From Pseudomonadota bacterium (GTDB lineage: Bacteria > Pseudomonadota > Gammaproteobacteria > Burkholderiales > Rhodocyclaceae): DNA of 64,000 bases. Positions 1 to 11,711 of the stretch are shown one piece after another; the stretch's first letter is position 1; every line of letters begins with the position of its first letter. The stretch lies in assembly GCA_018262195.1 (NCBI GenBank), contig JAGTRS010000006.1, forward strand, positions 124,001-188,000, written 5' to 3'. Both the position numbers and the translations under genes were made by a program. Under the pieces are notes generated by a model. That model did not search any database, had not been told where the DNA came from, and saw only the letters and a program-made list of their open reading frames with translations.

Positions 1-171
1 ATCGGTCATGATGGTCGCCGGGTTGGAATTGACCAGAATGACCTTGTAACCCTCTTCGCGCAGGGCCTTGCAGGCTTGCGCGCCAGAGTAGTCGAATTCG
101 CAGGCCTGACCGATGATGATCGGGCCGGCGCCAATAATCAAAACACTTTTTATGTCTGTACGTTTCGGCAT
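1..171 (-). CDS. carB: Carbamoyl-phosphate synthase large subunit, N-terminal fragment (continues beyond window)
   Basis: Reverse strand reads [57 protein letters not shown], the typical CarB N-terminus; directly follows carA. Confidence 0.93.
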   Translation of the reverse strand, partial: MPKRTDIKSVLIIGAGPIIIGQACEFDYSGAQACKALREEGYKVILVNSNPATIMTD

Positions 172-1289
172 TTCTTTACTCTCGGGTCAAACAGGTAGGC
201 CACGTCGTGTGGGCCGGGGCTGGCTTCCGGGTGTCCCTGGAAGGAGAAAGCCGGTACATCCGTACGTGCGATACCTTGCAGGGAACCGTCGAACAACGAT
301 ACGTGCGTAGCGCGCAGGTTGGCTGGCAACGAATCGGCATCGACCGCAAAACCATGATTCTGGCTGGTGATCAACACCTGGCCAGTATCCATGTCCTTGA
401 CCGGGTGGTTGGCACCGTGGTGGCCGAATTTCATTTTCAGCGTCTTTGCACCGGATGCCAATGCCAGCAACTGGTGACCAAGGCAGATGCCGAAGGTCGG
501 CACACCGCGCTCGAGGAACTCACGGATGGCAGCGATGGCGTAATCGCATGGCTCCGGGTCTCCCGGGCCATTGGACAGGAATACGCCGTCCGGTTTCATT
601 GCCAGCACATCGGCGGCCGGCGTCTGCGCCGGGACGACGGTCAGCTTGACACCGCGCTGGGCCAGCATGCGCAGGATGTTCTTCTTGACACCAAAATCGT
701 AGGCGACCACATGGAAGCGCGGAGCCGGACCTTGTTCGTAGCCCTTCAGCGTCCATTCGCCTTCCGTCCAGGCGTAGCTTTCCTTGGCCGACACAACCTT
801 GGCCAGATCCATGCCATTCAGCCCGGGGAAAGCCTTGGCCAGAGCCAAAGCTTTGGACTCATCGACTTCGCCAGCCAGGATACAACCAGCCTGGGCACCC
901 TTCTCACGCAGGATGCGGGTCAGCTTGCGCGTATCGATACCGGCAATGGCAACGATGCCGTGCTTTTTCAGGTAGGACGACAGATCGTCCTGCGTACGCC
1001 AGTTGGACGCAACCAACGGCAGATCACGAATGACCAGACCAGCAGCGTAATTGGCATTGGATTCAAAATCTTCCGCATTGCAACCGGTGTTACCGATATG
1101 CGGGTAGGTCAAAGTAACGATCTGGCGGCAATAAGAGGGATCGGTAAGAATCTCCTGATAGCCCGACATGGCGGTGTTGAACACCACCTCGCCACTGGTG
1201 ACACCATCTGCGCCGATGGATTGGCCCTTGAAAACCGTTCCGTCGGCGAGGGCGAGAATGGCGGGAGTAAATGAGGGCAGCTGTGCCAA
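150..1289 (-). CDS. carA: Carbamoyl-phosphate synthase small subunit (glutaminase)
   Basis: 379 aa ORF with [19 protein letters not shown]-terminus and GATase motif [13 protein letters not shown]; adjacent to carB. Likely TTG start. Confidence 0.95.
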   Translation of the reverse strand: MAQLPSFTPAILALADGTVFKGQSIGADGVTSGEVVFNTAMSGYQEILTDPSYCRQIVTLTYPHIGNTGCNAEDFESNANYAAGLVIRDLPLVASNWRTQDDLSSYLKKHGIVAIAGIDTRKLTRILREKGAQAGCILAGEVDESKALALAKAFPGLNGMDLAKVVSAKESYAWTEGEWTLKGYEQGPAPRFHVVAYDFGVKKNILRMLAQRGVKLTVVPAQTPAADVLAMKPDGVFLSNGPGDPEPCDYAIAAIREFLERGVPTFGICLGHQLLALASGAKTLKMKFGHHGANHPVKDMDTGQVLITSQNHGFAVDADSLPANLRATHVSLFDGSLQGIARTDVPAFSFQGHPEASPGPHDVAYLFDPRVKKCRNVQT

Positions 1290-1365
1290 GCGGGAAGGCT
1301 CGCGCCCTCCCGCTTGTGCTTTTTAACCTTACTATTTTAGCCGAAAAGAGCCTTTTCAGGCAAAT

Positions 1366-3924
1366 TCAAGGGATTACACGCGTCTCAACGTAGTGCGCCA
1401 ACGAGGGTTTTATCGAGGACATTTCGTCCATCAGTGAGGCGAAGAGACGGCGGCAGCTCGGCCAGTCGACATTTTCGACTGCCAAAGTTGCCTGCTCGAT
1501 TTCCATGGCTCGCCGGCGAGCGCGCTCGGCATGGAACATGGCCAGCAGGCTTTTCAACGTATGGGCATGCATCCGGGCCTCATGCGCATCTGTTGCATCA
1601 ATGGCCTTCCTCAAACGCCCCAGATGGGCATCCCACTCGGTCAGCAACATGCCGGCCATCGTCGCGAACAATTCAGGCTCACCGATATCACTCAACGCAG
1701 CACCCAGATCGAGTTGCGAAGAAGTGCCGACAGAGAGAACGGCCGACTCAAAGGAAACATCGTCGCCAGTCGCGCCACGAGCACGATCCAGGGCTTCATA
1801 CAGTTCGGCAGAGCGCAGCGGCTTGGCGACATAGTCATTCATCCCGGCCTCGAGGCAGCGATCACGATCAGTCGCCATGACGTTGGCCGTCATCGCTATG
1901 ATGTAGACCGGCCTCAGCTCATGCGAGACCACCCAGCTCCGCCGCATTTCGCGTGACCGAATTGCCTCGGTTGCCTCGATTCCACCCATTACCGGCATCT
2001 GCATATCCATCAGAATGACATCGAAATGAGTACTATCGAATAGATCGACTGCCTCGGCCCCGTTGTTCGCCAGAGTCACCCGATGCGACAGACGCTCCAG
2101 AAGCCGGGTAGCCAGCTCCTGATTGACCGGATTATCTTCGACCAGCAGGATATTCAACGCCGCAGGGCCATCCTGGGCCTGAGCCTCAAAGTTTATTTCC
2201 GACAGGGCGAAGTCATTGAGCTCCTGGCTATCCGGTCCCTCGGCAAGCGCCAGGGCATCAACCAGATCAGCGCTACCGATCGGTTTAACAAGGTGCGCAG
2301 AAACCCCGATTTCACGTAGCCGACTCAGATCGTGCCGCTGGTTTTCAGTCGTCAGCATAACGATCAGCTTCTCGGCTCGAGCAGTTTTCCCCCAGGACTC
2401 AGCCAGCGCAAACCCCGCCGGAGCGTCCATATTGGCATCGGCAAGAACGTAGTCGTATGGAAAATCCACTGCACGGCTTCGTTCCATCGCCGCAACTGCA
2501 GCGGGCCCATCTGCCACAAGGGAAGCCTGAATACCAAGCTGCTCAAGGAGTTCGAGCAGATATTGCCCAACGGTCGCATTATCCTCAACGACCAAAAGAC
2601 GGCGACCGCCAAACCTGGCCTCGAAAGGCCGAACCGATGTTGCCTCTTCGACTCCGAAACGTCCGGTAAATGAGAAAACGGAGCCTTGCCCTGGCGTGCT
2701 CTCGAGCCAGATCTTGCCATCCATCAATTGAACCAGACGGGCACTGATCGCAAGCCCGAGGCCCGTTCCGCCAAAGCGGCGGGTTGTGGAGACATCCGCC
2801 TGTGAAAACGCCTCGAAGATCGCCTGCTGCTTATCCGCAGGAACCCCGATTCCGGTATCGCGGATCGAGAACCGCAGATACACCGAGTGTTCGGTCGATT
2901 GATCGACCTCAACCCTGAGCGCCACCTCACCTTGCTCCGTGAACTTGATGGCATTGCCGATCAGGTTGATGATCACCTGACGCAGGCGAGTCGGATCGCC
3001 GACGATCCGGCCCGGAACTTCGGGGCGAACATCGGCCACCAGTTCCAACCCCTTCTTGTGGGCACTGACCGCAAGGACTCGTACCGCCTCGAGCACCGTA
3101 TCCTGCATCGAGAAAACCAGCGACTCGAACTCCATCTTGCCGGCTTCGATCTTCGAAAAGTCCAGGATATCGTTGACGATCGTCAACAGCGCCTCGGCCG
3201 ACGACTTTACCGTTTTCAGATAATGGCGCTGCTCGGCATCCAATTGCGTATCGAGCGCCAACTCCGTCATGCCAATGATGCCGTTCATTGGCGTCCGGAT
3301 TTCATGGCTCATGTTGGCCAGAAAAGCCCCACGCGCCTTGTTGGCCGATTCGGCAACCTCTTTCGCCGAGATCAGCGCGGATTCGGCCGCCTTGACGTCA
3401 CTGATATCCCGCTGCAACACCAGCACTCGGGCCGGCTTGCCTTCGGGGTTTCGGGCGGCCACCGCGCCGCGCAAAAGAAACCAGCGCCACTGACCATCCC
3501 GCGCCTTGAAGCGACACTCGGCCTGAAAGTGACTGTCCTGGCTTTGAATGTGCGCTTCGATCCGCGCCTGCAGCAGGCGCAAATCGTCGGGATGCACCAT
3601 GCGCTGCCACTGGGCTATCGAATTGTCGAGATCGCCATCGGAGTAGCCCAGCATCTCTTTCCACTGACGGCCGGAATCGATGGTTCCGCTGCCAATATTC
3701 CAATCGGTAAGGGCATCGCCGGAGAGCTTGGTATGCCAGCCGCTGAGATTGAGACCCGCATAGGCCCGATAGGTCGAATCGACCGTACCGAGAAGTTTTT
3801 CGGCGCCATCCGCCAGAACATGCTGGTGTGCAGCACGTGCCTGCTCGAGCAACATCCGGAATTGCGGCGCACCTTCGCCGCCGAAGATTTCCTGAAGCTG
3901 TTTCGCGAGCAGCTTGGATTTCAT
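1366..3924 (-). CDS. Cytosolic PAS-domain hybrid sensor histidine kinase with two receiver domains and C-terminal Hpt
   Basis: PAS/PAC region, HisKA motif [17 protein letters not shown], HATPase motifs ([17 protein letters not shown]), two receiver-like segments ([23 protein letters not shown]) and Hpt-like [12 protein letters not shown]. No obvious transmembrane segment. Confidence 0.92.
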   Translation of the reverse strand: MKSKLLAKQLQEIFGGEGAPQFRMLLEQARAAHQHVLADGAEKLLGTVDSTYRAYAGLNLSGWHTKLSGDALTDWNIGSGTIDSGRQWKEMLGYSDGDLDNSIAQWQRMVHPDDLRLLQARIEAHIQSQDSHFQAECRFKARDGQWRWFLLRGAVAARNPEGKPARVLVLQRDISDVKAAESALISAKEVAESANKARGAFLANMSHEIRTPMNGIIGMTELALDTQLDAEQRHYLKTVKSSAEALLTIVNDILDFSKIEAGKMEFESLVFSMQDTVLEAVRVLAVSAHKKGLELVADVRPEVPGRIVGDPTRLRQVIINLIGNAIKFTEQGEVALRVEVDQSTEHSVYLRFSIRDTGIGVPADKQQAIFEAFSQADVSTTRRFGGTGLGLAISARLVQLMDGKIWLESTPGQGSVFSFTGRFGVEEATSVRPFEARFGGRRLLVVEDNATVGQYLLELLEQLGIQASLVADGPAAVAAMERSRAVDFPYDYVLADANMDAPAGFALAESWGKTARAEKLIVMLTTENQRHDLSRLREIGVSAHLVKPIGSADLVDALALAEGPDSQELNDFALSEINFEAQAQDGPAALNILLVEDNPVNQELATRLLERLSHRVTLANNGAEAVDLFDSTHFDVILMDMQMPVMGGIEATEAIRSREMRRSWVVSHELRPVYIIAMTANVMATDRDRCLEAGMNDYVAKPLRSAELYEALDRARGATGDDVSFESAVLSVGTSSQLDLGAALSDIGEPELFATMAGMLLTEWDAHLGRLRKAIDATDAHEARMHAHTLKSLLAMFHAERARRRAMEIEQATLAVENVDWPSCRRLFASLMDEMSSIKPSLAHYVETRVIP

Positions 3925-3929
3925 GAACG

Positions 3930-5221
<1,292 letters not shown>

Positions 5222-5315
5222 TCGGGTTTCCGGAGTTTCTCAATCGGCTTTGAAGCGGTATATCATACCCGAAATCAGCATTTAGCCTGACCGAACAATT
5301 TCTGGAATTTCCACG

Positions 5316-5759
5316 ATGAGCGATCCACAAAGCCTCAAGAACATGGGGCTGAAAGCCACTTTTCCCCGCCTGAAGATTCTGGAGCTTTTCGAAAAAAGCA
5401 CCCTGCGTCACATGACGGCGGAAGACGTGTACCGGATGCTGATCAACGAAAACATGGACATCGGCCTGGCCACCGTTTACCGCGTGCTGACCCAGTTTGA
5501 ACAAGCCGGTCTGCTTGAACGCCATTTCTTCGAGTCCGGTAAGGCGGTTTTCGAGATCAATCATGGCAAGCATCACGACCATCTGGTCTGCATCGACTGC
5601 GGCCGGGTTGAAGAATTCTACGATCCGGAAATCGAAAAGCGCCAGAACGCCATCGCCAAGGAACGAGGCTTCGCAATTCAGGACCACGCACTCTATCTTT
5701 ACGCCCAGTGCACCAAGGCCGGGTGCCCGCACCGCAACAATCCGGGCAGCAAGTCCTGA
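5316..5759 (+). CDS. fur: Ferric uptake regulator
   Basis: 147 aa; [36 protein letters not shown]. Confidence 0.95.
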   Translation: MSDPQSLKNMGLKATFPRLKILELFEKSTLRHMTAEDVYRMLINENMDIGLATVYRVLTQFEQAGLLERHFFESGKAVFEINHGKHHDHLVCIDCGRVEEFYDPEIEKRQNAIAKERGFAIQDHALYLYAQCTKAGCPHRNNPGSKS

Positions 5760-5776
5760 TTCACTGAAGCCTCTCC

Positions 5777-6382
5777 ATGCCTGATATTGCTGTTGTTGCC
5801 CCGGGGGCTTGGCTGTCCTCGGCGGGTGCTACGTTCCTATTGATTGCCTTGGCCGAATTCGGCGACAAGAGCCAGCTCGTCTGCATGACACTGGCCGCCC
5901 GCCATCGCGGTCTGCCTGTCGTCCTGGGCGCTGTCGCCGCCTTCGCCATTCTCAATCTGCTTGCTGTGCTGTTTGGCGCGGCCGTTGCGGCCTGGTTGCC
6001 TGATTGGGTCGTGACACTAGCCGTCGCCGCGTTGTTCACCGTCTTCGGGATCAGTGCGCTGCGCTTCGAGGAAGAAGAGGGTGACGAGGAAATCGAGGAA
6101 AAACCTGGTCACGGCATCTTCGCGACCACTTTCCTGATGATTTTCCTGGCCGAATTTGGCGACAAGACACAAATTGCCGTTGCCGGCATGGGTAGCGCGG
6201 CTGATGCCAGCGCCATCTGGGTTGGTGCCACGCTGGCACTGGCCTGCACTTCACTGCTCGGCGTTTTTGCCGGGCGACGATTGCTGAATCACCTGCCCCT
6301 GAAGTGGATACACCGAATCAGTGGCGTGTTTTTCCTGCTGCTGGCGCTGCTCGCCACCCTGCGCCTGCTTGGCCTGGTTTAG
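5777..6382 (+). CDS. TMEM165/GDT1 (UPF0016) family membrane transporter
   Basis: Two repeated E-x-G-D-K-(S/T) motifs: LAEFGDKSQLVCM and LAEFGDKTQIAV in a hydrophobic protein. Confidence 0.9.
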   Translation: MPDIAVVAPGAWLSSAGATFLLIALAEFGDKSQLVCMTLAARHRGLPVVLGAVAAFAILNLLAVLFGAAVAAWLPDWVVTLAVAALFTVFGISALRFEEEEGDEEIEEKPGHGIFATTFLMIFLAEFGDKTQIAVAGMGSAADASAIWVGATLALACTSLLGVFAGRRLLNHLPLKWIHRISGVFFLLLALLATLRLLGLV

Positions 6383-8052
6383 GCTTTTGCCTTTTTGGCT
6401 CTTGTACCAAGGAGTTCGCGGGCATGTTTGAGGGTAATGTCGGTGATCTCGACACCGCCCAGCATTCGGGCAATTTCCTGAACGCGCCCCGCTTCATCAA
6501 GCGGCTGAATGGCGCTCAGGGTTACACCATCGCGTGTTGATTTGCTGACCTGCCACTGCCAGTTGGCCTGGGCTGCCACTTGCGGCAGATGGGTCACGCA
6601 CAACACCTGACGTTCGCAGCCCAGTTCGTGCAACAGGCGACCGACGATTTCCGCCACGCCACCACCAATCCCGACATCGACCTCGTCGAAGATCAGGGTC
6701 GGCACGCTGGCCGAACGCGAAGTCAGCACCTGGATAGCCAGGCTGATCCGCGACAGTTCGCCCCCGGAAGCCACTTTGGCCAGCGACTTGGCTTCATTGC
6801 CGGCCAACCCGCCGATACGGAACTCGACCTGCTCCAGACCATAGACCGCACCATCGGCAACCGGCAGCAGGGCAACTTCGAATCTTCCGGACGAAAGCGC
6901 CAATTGACGCATCACTTCGCTGACGGCCAGCCCCATCTCGGCAGCGGCTTTCTTGCGGCCGCCAGAAAGTTTTTCCGCAACGGTCCGATAGGTAGATTTC
7001 GCGGAAGCCACCTTGACTTCGAGCGCGGCAAGATCAGCCGACTCATCCAGTTCAGCCAGCCGCTGCCGCCACCCAGCCAGCAGCCCCGGCAATTCTGGCG
7101 GCTGGACGCGATACTTGCGAGAGTGGGACATGACCGCATCCATCCGGCGCTCAACCTGGGCCAGACGGGCTGGATCAAGATCGACCCGGTCGGTATAACG
7201 GCGCAAGGTGGAGACGGCGTCGGAAAGCTCAGCCTGCACCGAACCGATCAGATCGGCCACCTCGGCCAGCGCCGGATCGTATTCCGCCAGGCTTGCCAAA
7301 CGAGTTGCCACGCCATCAATCTGGCGCTCACAGGCAGCCTCGTCTTCCGAAAGCACAGCCAGCGCATACTGGGCGCCTTCGATCAGGCTGGCGGCATGAC
7401 CGAGCCGGCGGTGCTCGACATCGAGCGTGGCCCATTCGTCGTCACCAAAAGCCAGCCCATCGAGCTCGCCGATCTGCCATTGCAGTTGTTCGCGTTCACG
7501 CAGCAGGGCATCGGCCCCTTCACTCGCACTGCGCAAAGCCTGTTCCAGCTCACGCCAGTTTTTCCAGGCGGCGGCCACTTCACCGCCCAAACCATTCAAC
7601 CCGGCATGCGTATCAAGCAGCACGCGCTGGGCCTCGGAACGCAACAGCGATTGATGGGCGTGCTGACCGTGAATATCGACCAGCCATTCACCCACTTCGC
7701 GCAATTGCTGGACGGTGGCTGGTGAACCGTTGATATAGGCCCGCGAACGGCCACCGGCGTCGACAACGCGGCGCAGCAGCAACTCATCGTCGCCATCCAG
7801 ATCATTGGCCGCCAACCAGGATCGCACTTCCGGAAGCGCAGAAACCTCGAAGGTTGCTGCCACTTCGGCCTTTTCGCAACCAGAGCGGACCACCCCGGCA
7901 TCAGCCCGCTCGCCAAGGGTTAGCGCCAGCGCATCGATCAGGATGGACTTGCCGGCACCGGTTTCGCCGGTCAAGGCGCCAAAGCCGGTTGAAAACGAAA
8001 GCTCCAGCCGGTCGACAATGACAAAGTCTTTAATGGTCAGTTGACGCAGCAT
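6379..8052 (-). CDS. recN: DNA repair protein RecN
   Basis: [18 protein letters not shown], Walker A GETGAGKSILIDAL, SMC-like C-terminal VASGGELSRISLA, DEVDVGIGG. ATG at 8052 overlaps the nadK stop (ATGA). Confidence 0.95.
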   Translation of the reverse strand: MLRQLTIKDFVIVDRLELSFSTGFGALTGETGAGKSILIDALALTLGERADAGVVRSGCEKAEVAATFEVSALPEVRSWLAANDLDGDDELLLRRVVDAGGRSRAYINGSPATVQQLREVGEWLVDIHGQHAHQSLLRSEAQRVLLDTHAGLNGLGGEVAAAWKNWRELEQALRSASEGADALLREREQLQWQIGELDGLAFGDDEWATLDVEHRRLGHAASLIEGAQYALAVLSEDEAACERQIDGVATRLASLAEYDPALAEVADLIGSVQAELSDAVSTLRRYTDRVDLDPARLAQVERRMDAVMSHSRKYRVQPPELPGLLAGWRQRLAELDESADLAALEVKVASAKSTYRTVAEKLSGGRKKAAAEMGLAVSEVMRQLALSSGRFEVALLPVADGAVYGLEQVEFRIGGLAGNEAKSLAKVASGGELSRISLAIQVLTSRSASVPTLIFDEVDVGIGGGVAEIVGRLLHELGCERQVLCVTHLPQVAAQANWQWQVSKSTRDGVTLSAIQPLDEAGRVQEIARMLGGVEITDITLKHARELLGTRAKKAKA

Positions 8053-8963
8053 CAGGGCCCTTTCGGCCGTTCGCTCCACTGCAGTTTCTGGCGCAGCATG
8101 GCGAAATAGCTGTAACCCGGCGGATGCAGGAAACAGATGGTGTGTTCAGAACGACGTAGCCGGACGCAGTCGCCACGCTCCAGATCGAGCGTGACCTGGC
8201 CATCGAAGTGCACCCGCGGATCATCGGCATTGACGATGCGCAGTTCGATATCCGTGTTGTCATTGACGATGATCGGTCGATTGGACAGTGCGTGCGGGCA
8301 AAGCGGCACCAGCGCGATGCCGGTCAAGGTTGGATTCAGGATCGGACCGCCAGCCGACATCGAATAAGCGGTGGAGCCGGTCGGTGTCGAGACAATCAGA
8401 CCATCCGAGCGCAGGTTGTAGATGAACTCTCCATCGATGAACAACTCGAATTCGATCATCCGGCCGATGGCGCCCTTGTCGACGACGACATCATTGAGTG
8501 CCATGTTCGAGGCGACTTCCTTGCCGTCACGCGTCACTTCGGCAGCCAGCAACATCCGGTTTTCCGGTGCAAAACGACCATCGAGGAGATCGTCCATGCA
8601 AGTCAGCATGTCCTGACGGGCAATGTCGGTCATGAAGCCCAGACGCCCCTGATTGACTCCGACCAACGGCACGCAATAGCGCGCCAGTCGACGCGCCGCA
8701 TTAAGCATGGTGCCGTCGCCGCCGAGTACGATGGCAAGGTCGGCGTGGGCACCGATGTCGTTGAAACCACAGGTTACCCAGCGCGACAGATCGACCTTTT
8801 TGCCAATGTGTTCCGCAGTTTCCCGTTCGATAAAGACGGAGACCCCGCGCTCATAAAGATATTCGGCCAGACGGCGCAGCGACTCGGCAATTTCCAGACT
8901 GTGGTATTTGCCGACCAGCGCAATGGTCCGGGGAGAGCGGTAGGAAGCGAAGCCTCTGTTCAT
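8052..8963 (-). CDS. nadK: NAD kinase
   Basis: [11 protein letters not shown] motif, [22 protein letters not shown]. Start taken at MNRGFASYR. Confidence 0.95.
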   Translation of the reverse strand: MNRGFASYRSPRTIALVGKYHSLEIAESLRRLAEYLYERGVSVFIERETAEHIGKKVDLSRWVTCGFNDIGAHADLAIVLGGDGTMLNAARRLARYCVPLVGVNQGRLGFMTDIARQDMLTCMDDLLDGRFAPENRMLLAAEVTRDGKEVASNMALNDVVVDKGAIGRMIEFELFIDGEFIYNLRSDGLIVSTPTGSTAYSMSAGGPILNPTLTGIALVPLCPHALSNRPIIVNDNTDIELRIVNADDPRVHFDGQVTLDLERGDCVRLRRSEHTICFLHPPGYSYFAMLRQKLQWSERPKGP

Positions 8964-9028
8964 GGAGTCGAATTCTTGCATAAAAAACGTCTTGCGGCGC
9001 TGGCCCCGGATTTTTGTACAATCGCCCC

Positions 9029-10057
9029 ATGCTTGATGAACGCGCCCGCACCCTGCTCAAGACCCTGGTCGAACATTACATTGCTGATGGACAGCCGGTT
9101 GGCTCACGTGCACTGTCCAAGTTTTCCGGCCTCGACCTGTCGCCTGCCACCATCCGCAACGTGATGGCTGATCTCGAGGAAGCCGGCTTTGTCGCCAGCC
9201 CGCACACCTCGGCCGGGCGCATCCCGACGGCACGCGGCTATCGCCTGTTCGTCGACAGCCTGCTTACCGTGCAACCGCTCGAAGCCCGTCAGATGGGCCA
9301 GATGGAGGAAGCCCTGCACGGCCGCCCTTCCGGCCAGATCATCGCCAGCGCCTCGCAACTGCTGTCCAGCCTGACGCACTTTGCCGGCGTCGTCATTGCA
9401 CCGCGCCGCCAGAGCAGCCGAATTCGCCAGATCGAATTCCTCAGCCTGTCGGAAAAACGCATCCTGCTGATCATCGTCACCGCCGACGGCGACGTGCAGA
9501 ACCGCATTGTCACCACCGACAAGGCCTATTCCCCGTCCGAACTGGTCAGCGCTGCCAATTACCTGACACAGAATTTCGCCGGCCTCGATTTCGAACAGAT
9601 TCGCCATCGCCTGAGCGTCGAAATCAAGCAACTCCGCGACGACATCAAGCCGCTGATGACCCTGGCCCTCGATGCCGGCGACGCTGCGATGGCCGAAAAC
9701 GCCACCCCCTACGTCATCTCCGGCGAACGCAACCTGCTCGATGTTGAAGAATTGTCGTCCAACATGAAGCGCCTGCGCGAACTGTTCGACCTGTTCGAGC
9801 AACGCTCCAGCCTGATGCGCCTGCTGGAAATCTCCAACAGCGCCGAAGGTGTACAAATTTTCATCGGTGGCGAGTCGGGGATCGCCACACTCGACGAGTG
9901 CAGCGTCATTGCCGCCCCCTACACGGTGGATGGCCAGGTCGTCGGCTCGGTTGGCGTCATTGGCCCGACCCGCATGGCCTACGAACGCGTCATCCCCATC
10001 GTCGACATTACCGCCCGCCTGCTCTCCAGCGCCCTCTCCTACAAATCGGACAACTGA
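9029..10057 (+). CDS. hrcA: Heat-inducible transcription repressor HrcA
   Basis: [54 protein letters not shown]; start at MLDER. Confidence 0.95.
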   Translation: MLDERARTLLKTLVEHYIADGQPVGSRALSKFSGLDLSPATIRNVMADLEEAGFVASPHTSAGRIPTARGYRLFVDSLLTVQPLEARQMGQMEEALHGRPSGQIIASASQLLSSLTHFAGVVIAPRRQSSRIRQIEFLSLSEKRILLIIVTADGDVQNRIVTTDKAYSPSELVSAANYLTQNFAGLDFEQIRHRLSVEIKQLRDDIKPLMTLALDAGDAAMAENATPYVISGERNLLDVEELSSNMKRLRELFDLFEQRSSLMRLLEISNSAEGVQIFIGGESGIATLDECSVIAAPYTVDGQVVGSVGVIGPTRMAYERVIPIVDITARLLSSALSYKSDN

Positions 10058-11160
10058 TGCCCCGTTTTCTCCCGGAACCGCCGCACCGTCACGGCAAGCC
10101 GGCAACCACCGCTGTCGTCCTCGTCAATCTTGGCACCCCTGAAGCACCGACCGCCCCGGCGTTGAAGCGCTACCTCAAGGAGTTCCTGTCGGACCCACGC
10201 GTGGTCGAAATCCCGAAGCCTGTCTGGTGGCTGATTCTTAACGGCATCATTCTCAATATCCGGCCCAAGAAATCGGCCGCCAAATACGCCTCGGTCTGGA
10301 TGCCGGAAGGCTCCCCGCTGCGCGTCCATACCGAGCGTCAGGCAAAGTTGCTCAAGGGCCTGCTCGGCCAGCGCGGCCATCACCTGAACGTCACTTCGGC
10401 CATGCGCTACGGCTCGCCGTCGATTCCGGATGTCCTTGCCCATCTGAAGGCCGAAGGCGCCAAGCGTATCCTGCTGGTGCCGATGTACCCGCAATACGCC
10501 GCGAGTACGACAGCCACCGTGGTCGATGAAGCCGCCCACTGGCTGACCAAAATCCGCAATCAACCGGAAATGCGCTTTGTCCGGAATTTCCATGACAACG
10601 ATGGCTACCTGGCGGCGCTCGAAAAATCAGTGCGCAAGCATTGGCAGGCGAATGGCGCGCTCGGCGACAATGACCGCCTGCTCATCAGCTTCCATGGCCT
10701 GCCCAGGCGCAGTCTGGATCTCGGCGACCCCTACTTCTGTGAATGCCACAAAACCGGCCGCCTGCTGGTCGAGCGACTGAACCTCAAACCAGAACAGTTC
10801 CAGATCTGCTTCCAGTCACGCTTTGGCAAAGCCGAGTGGCTACAACCCTATACCGCACCAACGCTGCATGAATGGGGCAGCAAAGGCATTCGCCGCGTCG
10901 ATATCATCTGCCCAGGCTTCGTGGCCGATTGCCTTGAGACACTTGAAGAAATCGCCCAGGAAGGCCGCGACGATTTCCTGAAAGCCGGCGGCAAGGAATA
11001 TCACTACATCCCGGCACTGAACGAAGACGACGCCTGGATCAAGGCCCTGGCCGACATTGCCGAGCAGCATCTGGGCGGCTGGGACACCAAGACTGCCTTC
11101 GACCCACATGCACTGGAAACCAGCGCCCGTGAAGCCTTCAAATTCGGCGCCCGGACTTGA
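10057..11160 (+). CDS. hemH: Ferrochelatase
   Basis: VLVNLGTPEAPTAPALKRYLKEFLSDPRVVE, LLISFHGLPRRS; ATG overlaps the hrcA stop (ATGA at 10057). Confidence 0.95.
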   Translation: MPRFLPEPPHRHGKPATTAVVLVNLGTPEAPTAPALKRYLKEFLSDPRVVEIPKPVWWLILNGIILNIRPKKSAAKYASVWMPEGSPLRVHTERQAKLLKGLLGQRGHHLNVTSAMRYGSPSIPDVLAHLKAEGAKRILLVPMYPQYAASTTATVVDEAAHWLTKIRNQPEMRFVRNFHDNDGYLAALEKSVRKHWQANGALGDNDRLLISFHGLPRRSLDLGDPYFCECHKTGRLLVERLNLKPEQFQICFQSRFGKAEWLQPYTAPTLHEWGSKGIRRVDIICPGFVADCLETLEEIAQEGRDDFLKAGGKEYHYIPALNEDDAWIKALADIAEQHLGGWDTKTAFDPHALETSAREAFKFGART

Positions 11161-11211
11161 AATTCCAGAGATGGCACAAATATCAGGATAACTTGATATT
11201 TGGAGTCTGCC

Positions 11212-11655
11212 ATGTCCGAAAGCCTGCACCTCGTCTGCCCGCATTGCGCCGCGGTCAATCGCATTCCATCGGCCAAGCTGGGCGATGCCCCGAACTGCGG
11301 CCAATGCAAGCAGCCCCTGTTCACCGGCGAACCACTGGAACTGAACGCCGCAAACTTCGACCGCCACCTATCGCGCAATGACCTGCCAGTCGTCGTTGAC
11401 TTCTGGGCACCGTGGTGCAGCCCGTGCCGGCAGATGGCGCCCAATTTCCACCAGGCGAGCATCGATCTGGAACCCAACGCCCGACTGGTCAAGGTCAATA
11501 CCGAAGCCGAACAACAACTGGCGGCCCGCTTCAACATCCGCAGCATTCCAACGCTGGCGATCTTTTTACATGGCCGCGAAATCGCCCGCCAGAGCGGCGC
11601 TCTCGATCTTGGCACGCTGAAACGCTGGATACAGCCGCATCTTTACAGGCCTTAA
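11212..11655 (+). CDS. trxC: Thioredoxin 2 (zinc-ribbon thioredoxin)
   Basis: N-terminal paired Cys motifs (CPHC...CGQC) and active site FWAPWCSPCRQMAP. Confidence 0.92.
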   Translation: MSESLHLVCPHCAAVNRIPSAKLGDAPNCGQCKQPLFTGEPLELNAANFDRHLSRNDLPVVVDFWAPWCSPCRQMAPNFHQASIDLEPNARLVKVNTEAEQQLAARFNIRSIPTLAIFLHGREIARQSGALDLGTLKRWIQPHLYRP

Positions 11656-11711
11656 CTTCTTCCACCGGCTGCCGTTAACAGTGTGTCGAAACCCACACCG
11701 CGGAGGCCACC

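Noticed and set aside
207-1274. 355 aa plus-strand ORF
   Set aside because: Lies entirely opposite carA; no recognisable domain.
8964-9028. Possible CIRCE element upstream of hrcA
   Set aside because: Searched by eye for TTAGCACTC/GAGTGCTAA arms; none present.
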